Assembly: GCA_017455435.1 (NCBI GenBank)
Contig: JAFTAU010000008.1
Location: 1-38,841, forward strand
DNA length: 38,841 nt
Direction of reading: 5' to 3'
From: Lachnospiraceae bacterium
GTDB lineage: Bacteria; Bacillota; Clostridia; Lachnospirales; Lachnospiraceae
The number at the start of each line of letters is the position of its first letter. Within the stretch, counting starts at the first letter, position 1. The position numbers and the translations under genes were made by a program. The notes under the pieces are model-generated. The model made no database searches, was not told the DNA's origin, and saw only the letters and a program-made list of their open reading frames with translations. This document shows, one piece after another, positions 32,574-38,841 of the stretch.

Positions 32574-33695
32574 TTATTTGTATGAGCTCTGCTTAGATGA
32601 TGAAAAGTCTACATCGCCAAGATATTTAATGCTGTCGAGATGCAGATAATCGCAGAGATTCTTCATCTCGGCCACCGTGTTGATGTTGACATCAATACCG
32701 TTCTTCATTCTGTCGGCATAAGCGAGAATCTCTTTTTCGCCGTGAGTGTAAATCCTGGTCTGTCCCTCGGCCTTGGGCGCGTCTCTGAGCTCCTGAAGGA
32801 ATGTGGAAAGGTGTTCTTTTAAGCCCGCAGCGTCGCCAAACACAGCCGGATCAATGGCCATAAAACCATGGCAGGTGCCGCCTTTTCCGCCGATATGTGT
32901 GTGGTTTGAAGTAAGGCCGCCGGAGAAAATAGAACAGAAAATCTCGCAGAGCATGCCGTAGCCGTAGCCCTTGTGGCTGCCGAGTTTTTCGGTGCTGCCG
33001 CCCAGAGGCATTATGCCGCCGCCTTTTTTGCCAACGATATTTTTGAGAACTCTCTCGGCATCCGAAGACCCGTTTCCGTTTTCGTCAAGTGCCCAGCCCT
33101 CGGGAAGCGGCTTTGAAAGCTTGTTGTAAACTTCCAGCTTTCCTCTGGTAACAACTGTGGTGGACGCGTCAAAGAAGAAAGGATAAGGCTCTGCCGGCAT
33201 GGAAATGGCGATAGGGTTTGAACCGAGCATGGCAAGACGAGAGAAAGTGGGGACCATTATCGCTTCGCTGTTGGTCATGGCAAAACCGACCAGCCCTGCA
33301 TCGCAGGCCATTTTTGCGTAATAACCGGCAATTCCGAAATGGTTGGAATTTCTCACGGATACGATTGCCATGCCGCTCTTTTTGGCCTTTTCGATGGCCA
33401 TATTCATGGCGTGGATGGAAATGAGCTGTCCCATTCCGTCATGCCCCTCAATAACAGCGGAAACAGGGGTTTCAAAAACAGTTTCGGGCTTTGCGTCAAC
33501 CTTTATCAGGCCTTTTTCGATGCCCTTGTGATAACGCACCAGGCGCTGCATTCCGTGCGACTCGATACCATAAAGATCGCTGAGGAGCAGAACGTCAGTA
33601 ATCTTCAGGGCTTCTTCCACTGTAAAGCCGAAAGCAACGAAAGCATCAGTGCAAAATGTTTTCAGTTGTTCGTAAGAATAATTGATGTAATCCAT
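32574..33695 (-). CDS. Malate/L-lactate dehydrogenase family protein (Ldh_2)
   Basis: 373 residues from ATG 33695, where AAGGAGG lies 6 bases upstream; the frame is open 13 codons further into the promoter. Family blocks visible: ESHGMQRLVRYHKGIEKGLI, VRNSNHFGIAGYYAKMA, PTFSRLAMLGSNPIAISMPA, FDASTTVVTRGKLEVYNK and GSHKGYGYGMLCEIFCSI. Ldh_2 enzymes oxidise or reduce 2-hydroxy acids (malate, lactate, ureidoglycolate, sulfolactate) with NAD(P). The substrate cannot be told here. It is a metabolic gene between DNA repair and SRP operons. An AT-rich hairpin over the stop codon (about 32560-32582) lacks a U-run. Confidence 0.9.
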   Translation of the reverse strand: MDYINYSYEQLKTFCTDAFVAFGFTVEEALKITDVLLLSDLYGIESHGMQRLVRYHKGIEKGLIKVDAKPETVFETPVSAVIEGHDGMGQLISIHAMNMAIEKAKKSGMAIVSVRNSNHFGIAGYYAKMACDAGLVGFAMTNSEAIMVPTFSRLAMLGSNPIAISMPAEPYPFFFDASTTVVTRGKLEVYNKLSKPLPEGWALDENGNGSSDAERVLKNIVGKKGGGIMPLGGSTEKLGSHKGYGYGMLCEIFCSIFSGGLTSNHTHIGGKGGTCHGFMAIDPAVFGDAAGLKEHLSTFLQELRDAPKAEGQTRIYTHGEKEILAYADRMKNGIDVNINTVAEMKNLCDYLHLDSIKYLGDVDFSSSKQSSYK

Positions 33696-33718
33696 AACTG
33701 CCTCCTTGTGATATGTGA

Positions 33719-36700
33719 CTATATTATAATACATTTTTCAAGCATTACTGAATAGATATATTTAGTTTTTATATTTTTTTTGTGGGCGGCCTTCAGTGCG
33801 CGGGCGTAGTAACCCAGCTGAAGATTGTAGCGTTTCTTTAGCATCTCTTCTTCGCCGCTTTGGACAAAGTCTGTCTTGTAGTCCACAATCGTAATGCCGT
33901 CATCTTCTATAAAATACATATCAATAACGCCCTGAACTACAACTATGGAGTCATCATTGCTGGCAGGATCTATCTCGCAGGGTTTGACTCCCAGCAGGAA
34001 AGGCCTTTCACGGTAAAGTCTGCCCGCTGCCGCGGCGTCTATGGCTTTCTGCCCGATTTCAGTGTCAAAGAATGCGGTAATCTTTGCAGGTGAAACCTTT
34101 GAAGCTACTTTTTCCTCAATCAAACCTGAAGCTGTCAGCTCTGATATAAGCGCAGCCATAGAATCAATGCCAATCGGCTTTGTATAATCCAGCTTTTCAA
34201 AGACAAGGTGACAGGCAGTTCCGATAGCGGCGGCATCGGGGTCTCCGCTCCCGTAAAGGCGGTGGATCTTTTGTTCTTCTTCGGGCACATCCCCGTATGA
34301 AGACTTTTTGAGCTCTGATACAGAATACGCAGCTTTAACTCCGAACGAATGACCGCCGTATTCAAATGAGAGCGCCTCTTCTATCGCGGCTTTTAGCGCG
34401 GGATCGCTGACCTCATCCACTCCGTCCAGCAGTGTATCTTTGTTCATCCTGCTGCCTGCGGCGGACCTGTCAGGACCGGCAGCCGTCTCTTCACCGGATT
34501 CTTCTTCGTTATAATCCCGCTCGTACACGTTCCAGTACTCTGCTCCGTTTCCGGTCACCGCGTCCATAAAGCCCTTAAAAGAGCTGATACCTGACAATAT
34601 ACCTGTCGTGACTTTGTTTCGCTTTAAATCAGGAAACGGCAGGGCGGACTTTTTGCGGTTTATATCGTTTCCGCTCTTTGCAATAACAATCAGTTTTTCC
34701 CGTGCCCTTGTGAGTGCAACGTAAAACAGCCTCAGCTGTTCGTTTACGGTGTCTTTTTTAATCTCTTCTTTGAAGAGTTCATTAACGAGCTTTCCGGCAT
34801 CTTTGGTTTCTTTCGGGCTTTTTGATTTTTTGGCATATCCAAAGCGCCGGTTTCCGACTATTTCGTCCTTTGAATCTGTAATAAAGCTTTTTTCGGCACC
34901 GGCAAGAAAAACAACCGGATACTCCAGCCCCTTTGATGAGTGAATAGTGTTTACTCGGACAACGTCATCCGTTTCGGACAATATGCTGGCCGATTCCAGA
35001 TCGTCACTGCCGGGCTTGAACTCTTCGACATACTGAATAAAATCAAAGACTCCGGCAAATGAGGTGTCCGCGTATTTGCGCGCAATGTTCTTTAGCATGT
35101 CAAGGTTTGATGCGCGGACCTGGCCGTCCTTCATGGCACGCATATAATAATAGTAGCCCGTTTCGTTCAGGAAACGCTCTATCAGCGTATAAATATCATT
35201 ATATATGGCGTATGCGCGGTATCTCTTGTAAAAATCAATGAACCTTACACATTTTTCGTTTGCTGAAGCTGCAATCACTTCATAAAGCGCCGCCTGTTTA
35301 TCAGCCGACCTTATAAGAGCCAGCTCATCTTCGGTAAAATCAAATATCGGAGAAAGCATCACAGCGAGGAGCGGTATATCCTGTCTGGGGTTTACCAGTA
35401 TTTTCAAAAAACTGATAACAACTGATATCTCTGACGAATTAAAAAAGTTTTGATTTTTTGAAACCACAGCAGGTATCCCGTGATTGCACAAATAGTTCTT
35501 AATTATCTTTCCGGTTTCATTTGCCCTGACCAGAACGGCAAAATCACGAAAAACAGGTTTTCTTGCTGCGCCTCCCAGCTCCTTTGGAGTAATCATAAAA
35601 TCAGAAGCGGGATCCATCATATCCCTGATTTTTTCTTCGATCAGGCGGGCCTGATTAAGTATGGACGATTCACGGCAGAAAATCTTATAATACTCGCTCT
35701 TGTAAAAGCCGTGAATTTCAGTTCCGTATAAATCTTTTTGTCCGAAAATCAGCCTCGCATCGTTTTTGTAATCGACACCGGAAAAATCCTTTGTCATAAG
35801 CGAGTCAAATATCTCATTTACGGAATCGATTACTTCCGCACGGCATCTGAAATTTTCAAGAAGAGAAATCTTTTTGCCGGCGGAGTTTCCGTTATAAGAA
35901 TACTCTTCGAATTTTGAGAGGAACAGCTCCGGACTGGCATTTCGGAAACCGTATATGCTCTGCTTCAGATCGCCCACCATAAAGTAATTGTCCGGACGGG
36001 CAATCAGCCTCAGGATATTCTCCTGGAGATTATTGCTGTCCTGATACTCGTCGACTATTATCTGTTCAAAATAGTCCCTGTATCCGGCGGCGACATCGGC
36101 ATTATCAGACAGCAAATCGTATACGGTATGCTCCACATCGGAAAAATTCATTATTCCGTTTTCTTTTTTTACCGCGGAAAGACGCGCTCTGAATTCTTTT
36201 ACAAACTCCAGAAACTGTCCAATGAGCCTGGCAGCGGCGTTTAATGAGGAGGTGTCGTCCTCGCAGATAAAATCCTTGTATTTTTTGACAGTGTTTTTCA
36301 GATGCTCACGAAACGCGTAATACTGAGCCTCTTCCTCAGAAAACTCTTCTGCTTTTCTGGGTCTTGCCGGAAAGCTGCAGTTTTCCAATAAAATCAATAA
36401 ATCATTATAATTATCACAATCCAGAAAACTCCGGATTATTCCGCTGTCTTTGATATAGATATCATAATGCTTTTTGGAATCCTCATCAGCAAAGCTTTCA
36501 GCGTATCCGGACATAATCTCCATGCATTTTTCCAGTTCCAGAGAAAACAGCTCCAGATAAAGCTTTACAATTGGAACGTCGGCAACGCTTTCATATTCGT
36601 TGGCTGCAGTCTCGCAGGCCTCGTCAATAATGCCTTCCGGGTCTTCGTAGGATTCGGCGGAGCTGTCAAATCTATCGACAAGGCTGTATAGAATATCAAA

Positions 36701-37204
36701 ATTCTTTCCGTCGGAAAATGAATCAATAAAATGATAAAACTCCGGATCCGCCAGGGAAAGCTTTTCTTCTAAAAGATCTTCAAAAACCTGCCTTTTGATT
36801 ATTTTTTCCTCGGTGCCGTCCAGCATGCGAAAGTCGGGGTCGACCCCGCTGATCTCGATATTGTTTTTAAGAACCCACGAGCAAAAGCTGTCAATAGTGC
36901 TGATGTGGGAAATAGGCAGTCTCGCTCTCTGACCGGATAGTATAGTGTTTTGCGGGTCCTTTTCCAAAAGCCTGTCCAGAAGCCCGCTAATTCTTTCGCG
37001 CATTTCGGCAGCGGCTTTTTTTGTAAAAGTAAGAACCAGCAGTCTGTCAATATCCACGGGAGATACCGGGTCGGTAATCAGTCCTATCACATATTCCGTC
37101 AACACCATGGTTTTTCCGCTGCCGGCTCCTGCGGACACGAGCAGATTTGAGCCGCGATGCTTTATGATTTTTTCCTGATCCGGTGTATATCTGTTTTCAG
37201 CCAT
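33719..37204 (-). CDS. addA: ATP-dependent helicase/nuclease subunit AddA
   Basis: 1161 residues. UvrD-type helicase motifs: AGAGSGKT at 25-32, VLTFTKKAAAEMRERI, IIVDEYQDSN, MVGDLKQSIYGFRNASPELF, VNTIHSSKGLEYPVVFLAGA and LRLFYVALTRAREKL. The C-terminal RecB-type nuclease has D1095 in QGVIDMYF and D1108-X-K1110 in ITIVDYKTD. With AddB it resects double-strand breaks to load RecA, upstream of RecU. The first codons overlap the addB end by 8 bases. The last codons overlap the promoter of the dehydrogenase gene. Confidence 0.97.
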   Translation of the reverse strand: MAENRYTPDQEKIIKHRGSNLLVSAGAGSGKTMVLTEYVIGLITDPVSPVDIDRLLVLTFTKKAAAEMRERISGLLDRLLEKDPQNTILSGQRARLPISHISTIDSFCSWVLKNNIEISGVDPDFRMLDGTEEKIIKRQVFEDLLEEKLSLADPEFYHFIDSFSDGKNFDILYSLVDRFDSSAESYEDPEGIIDEACETAANEYESVADVPIVKLYLELFSLELEKCMEIMSGYAESFADEDSKKHYDIYIKDSGIIRSFLDCDNYNDLLILLENCSFPARPRKAEEFSEEEAQYYAFREHLKNTVKKYKDFICEDDTSSLNAAARLIGQFLEFVKEFRARLSAVKKENGIMNFSDVEHTVYDLLSDNADVAAGYRDYFEQIIVDEYQDSNNLQENILRLIARPDNYFMVGDLKQSIYGFRNASPELFLSKFEEYSYNGNSAGKKISLLENFRCRAEVIDSVNEIFDSLMTKDFSGVDYKNDARLIFGQKDLYGTEIHGFYKSEYYKIFCRESSILNQARLIEEKIRDMMDPASDFMITPKELGGAARKPVFRDFAVLVRANETGKIIKNYLCNHGIPAVVSKNQNFFNSSEISVVISFLKILVNPRQDIPLLAVMLSPIFDFTEDELALIRSADKQAALYEVIAASANEKCVRFIDFYKRYRAYAIYNDIYTLIERFLNETGYYYYMRAMKDGQVRASNLDMLKNIARKYADTSFAGVFDFIQYVEEFKPGSDDLESASILSETDDVVRVNTIHSSKGLEYPVVFLAGAEKSFITDSKDEIVGNRRFGYAKKSKSPKETKDAGKLVNELFKEEIKKDTVNEQLRLFYVALTRAREKLIVIAKSGNDINRKKSALPFPDLKRNKVTTGILSGISSFKGFMDAVTGNGAEYWNVYERDYNEEESGEETAAGPDRSAAGSRMNKDTLLDGVDEVSDPALKAAIEEALSFEYGGHSFGVKAAYSVSELKKSSYGDVPEEEQKIHRLYGSGDPDAAAIGTACHLVFEKLDYTKPIGIDSMAALISELTASGLIEEKVASKVSPAKITAFFDTEIGQKAIDAAAAGRLYRERPFLLGVKPCEIDPASNDDSIVVVQGVIDMYFIEDDGITIVDYKTDFVQSGEEEMLKKRYNLQLGYYARALKAAHKKNIKTKYIYSVMLEKCIII
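33723..33752 (-). promoter_or_regulatory. Candidate promoter of the Ldh_2 gene
   Basis: Minus strand: a perfect TATAAT at 33723-33728 with a weak TTCAGT at 33747-33752 and an 18-base spacer. It lies within the last codons of addA. The predicted leader is about 20 bases and contains the AAGGAGG site. Confidence 0.5.
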
Positions 37205-38841
37205 TGTTTTTGTTCTTTCTGTATGAATAGCCCTTTATTGTTTCATCAAATCTGCAGATGTCCCTGTAATCACAAAACCTGCATGAATTATCATCTATCG
37301 GATTGATGCCGATTTTTCCGGCGGAAATATCCTGTCCCAGCTGCTTTATATTATCAGCGGCTTTTTTACAGTAATCCTCGAGCTCGGACTCTGATTTTAT
37401 ACCGCTGCTGTTCGAAATATCTTCTTTTACCGAGAAACCTGACGGCGCATAAAACTTTTCGGGGTCGGTTTTTCCGCTGAAATTGTCTGATACGTTTATA
37501 TAAACTGCGGCACCTTTTTTTATATTTTTTCCGGGATTGGCCTTTTTTTCTATTTCAGTAACGGCGTTCATATACTCCAGAAGCTGAAGCTGCGTGCCCG
37601 AATCTATCTTGTCGTCCTTCAGCTCCGCCCCATAGGTTTTGTAATCAGCGATTTTTATGAAAATGTCATCGCCCTGAGTCATTTTATCGACTCTGTCTAT
37701 TTTTCCTGTCATCTTCAGCTTTCTGCCGTCTTCCAGATCGACGCTAAGGCAGTCGGCATCCTCCGGTCCAAAGTTCATTTCGGTGCGGGCAGGCTCGTAG
37801 GAATCCTTTGACATGCCATCTATAATATATCCTGAAGCCGTTTCAATAATTTTTTTCCAGCGTGAAATAATATAGCGGCCGACTCCGGTTTCAGCAAAGC
37901 CCGGGGATTTTTCAGACAGCTCCCTTTCCGCTTCTTCGAGAGAAGCAGAAAGCATTTCTTTGACCTGCTCTTCCGGAATGTCTTTTATCCCGGATCCACT
38001 GTCAATTATGTCTTTGAACAACAGTTCAAATGCCTTATGGAAATAATTGCCCCTGTCAAAAGGCGAAAACTCAAACTCGTCCCTTTTTCTGATTCTGAGA
38101 GTGTAATTAAGGAAAAATTTAAACGGGCAGTCCGCCTGAGTCTCAAGTCCGGAAACGCTGGAATAAAACTCCCTGCCGAGGAGGGTGCCTACGGTATCCG
38201 AGCCCAGAGTTTTTTCGACATATTCAAAAAACGCGGCATCGGCAATCCTTCGGGTCTTTTCGGATAAGGCGGACGAAATCAGACTGCTGTATATCTGCTT
38301 TATCCGGGATATATCAGCTTCGGCGTTCTCGTCTCCGAGCCTGTCAGCGAGATACGAAAGATACTGATTTCCTTCGTTAAAGGAAGAAATGTCACCGGAA
38401 TCGAAGCGCCTGATGTCAAGGCTCTCAAAAAGCTCTGCGAGTCTGGGCAGATACGGAGAGACGTACACGTCCTTTCCGTCGGAGCCAAGGCGGCTGTAAG
38501 TGAAATACAGGTGCTTTGTGGGCGCACTGATCAGCTGATAAACGTAGTACTGCTTTTCGAAGTATTTTTTGTCGGTCGCGGGGGCGAGAACAATATCCCT
38601 GCCGGAAAGCTTTTCTCTGTCTTCGTCGGAGAAAAATCCGCCATCACCCTGCGCCGGAGGAACCACGCCCTCATTGAAATTCATAATAAAAAGAACTTTT
38701 GTGTATTCCCTTCGGCTACGGACCACATCTCCTATCTGAACCTCGTCTATAGAGCCCGGAATCGTTGTGACAGCGAGGCTTTCCACGCCGGCAGAGATTA
38801 TATCAAAGAACACTTTCCTGCTGATTTTATCGGGGCCGAAA
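37197..38841 (-). CDS. addB: ATP-dependent helicase/nuclease subunit AddB, C-terminal part (cut by window edge)
   Basis: About 547 residues are present and the frame is still open at the window end, so the N-terminal half lies outside. Iron-sulfur cysteines typical of AddB are seen in TQADCPFKFFLNYTL and near the end in CRFCDYRDICRF. The nuclease motif is IKIADYKTYG, preceded by KIDRVDK and followed by GTQLQLLEYM. The early block KVLFIMNFNEGVVPP is the degenerate helicase part. AddB forms the AddAB complex with AddA, recognises the Chi-like sequence and degrades one strand. The stop codon lies 8 bases inside addA. Confidence 0.95.
   Translation of the reverse strand, partial: FGPDKISRKVFFDIISAGVESLAVTTIPGSIDEVQIGDVVRSRREYTKVLFIMNFNEGVVPPAQGDGGFFSDEDREKLSGRDIVLAPATDKKYFEKQYYVYQLISAPTKHLYFTYSRLGSDGKDVYVSPYLPRLAELFESLDIRRFDSGDISSFNEGNQYLSYLADRLGDENAEADISRIKQIYSSLISSALSEKTRRIADAAFFEYVEKTLGSDTVGTLLGREFYSSVSGLETQADCPFKFFLNYTLRIRKRDEFEFSPFDRGNYFHKAFELLFKDIIDSGSGIKDIPEEQVKEMLSASLEEAERELSEKSPGFAETGVGRYIISRWKKIIETASGYIIDGMSKDSYEPARTEMNFGPEDADCLSVDLEDGRKLKMTGKIDRVDKMTQGDDIFIKIADYKTYGAELKDDKIDSGTQLQLLEYMNAVTEIEKKANPGKNIKKGAAVYINVSDNFSGKTDPEKFYAPSGFSVKEDISNSSGIKSESELEDYCKKAADNIKQLGQDISAGKIGINPIDDNSCRFCDYRDICRFDETIKGYSYRKNKNNG

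Noticed and set aside
32560..32582. AT-only inverted repeat at the end of the Ldh_2 gene as a terminator
   Set aside because: The 8-bp stem is almost all A-T and lacks a U-run, so it would be unstable.
1..38841. Mobile elements, CRISPR arrays, defence systems, toxin-antitoxin pairs
   Set aside because: No transposase, integrase, Cas, restriction or toxin-like protein and no spaced direct repeats were seen; the gene order is ordinary core genome.

Overview
The window is 38.8 kb of densely packed, almost entirely co-oriented core genome from a bacterium of the class Clostridia (Bacillota). The evidence is the gene content: RecU, AddAB, Rex, ribosomal protein S21, YlxM-Ffh, RbgA, a MutL with the endonuclease motif, a YtgP/SpoVB-type flippase, and the TIGR03960/TIGR03936 pair. 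Perfect or near-perfect sigma-A promoters and AGGAGG-type ribosome binding sites fit the same group. About 35 protein genes lie on the minus strand and two on the plus strand. I see no insertion sequence, prophage, CRISPR array, tRNA or rRNA. The species cannot be named from this sequence.

Layout, in + coordinates (most transcription runs right to left). 1-13191: start of miaA, then mutL, mutS, miaB, a DUF896 protein, two flavoproteins, a lipid flippase, a DUF3048 lipoprotein, ybeY and phoH, nearly all overlapping or abutting. 13192-13640: rpsU with a consensus promoter and a terminator. 13640-21072: RNase E/G, TIGR03936, TIGR03960, recU, a pseudouridine synthase, an unknown membrane protein, a coiled-coil protein, coaD and rsmD. 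21152-22994: tmRNA gene, yebC and rex, with a Rex operator just downstream of the rex promoter. 23089-26086: the only plus-strand unit, an ABC-F ATPase overlapping a CitC-like ligase. 26087-32563: the translation and secretion block rnhB, yraN, rbgA, lepB, rplS, trmD, rimM, khpA, rpsP, ffh, ylxM. 32574-38841: an Ldh_2 dehydrogenase, addA and the 3' part of addB.

Functionally the window is about making and policing proteins and DNA: ribosome assembly and rRNA/tRNA modification (rpsP, rpsU, rplS, rimM, rbgA, ybeY, rsmD, trmD, miaA, miaB), ribosome rescue (tmRNA, ABC-F), export (ffh, ylxM, lepB), and mismatch or double-strand-break repair (mutS, mutL, recU, addAB).

I found no convincing undescribed multi-gene system. 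The points most worth a second look are small-scale: a large imperfect palindrome that copies the 3' end of the tmRNA in mirror image; apparent placement of yebC and tmRNA behind a Rex-autoregulated promoter; a nested palindrome enclosing the ylxM-ffh promoter and start site; an orphan CitC-like ligase translationally coupled to an ABC-F protein; and a plus-strand terminator hidden in the coding end of the convergent rnhB.
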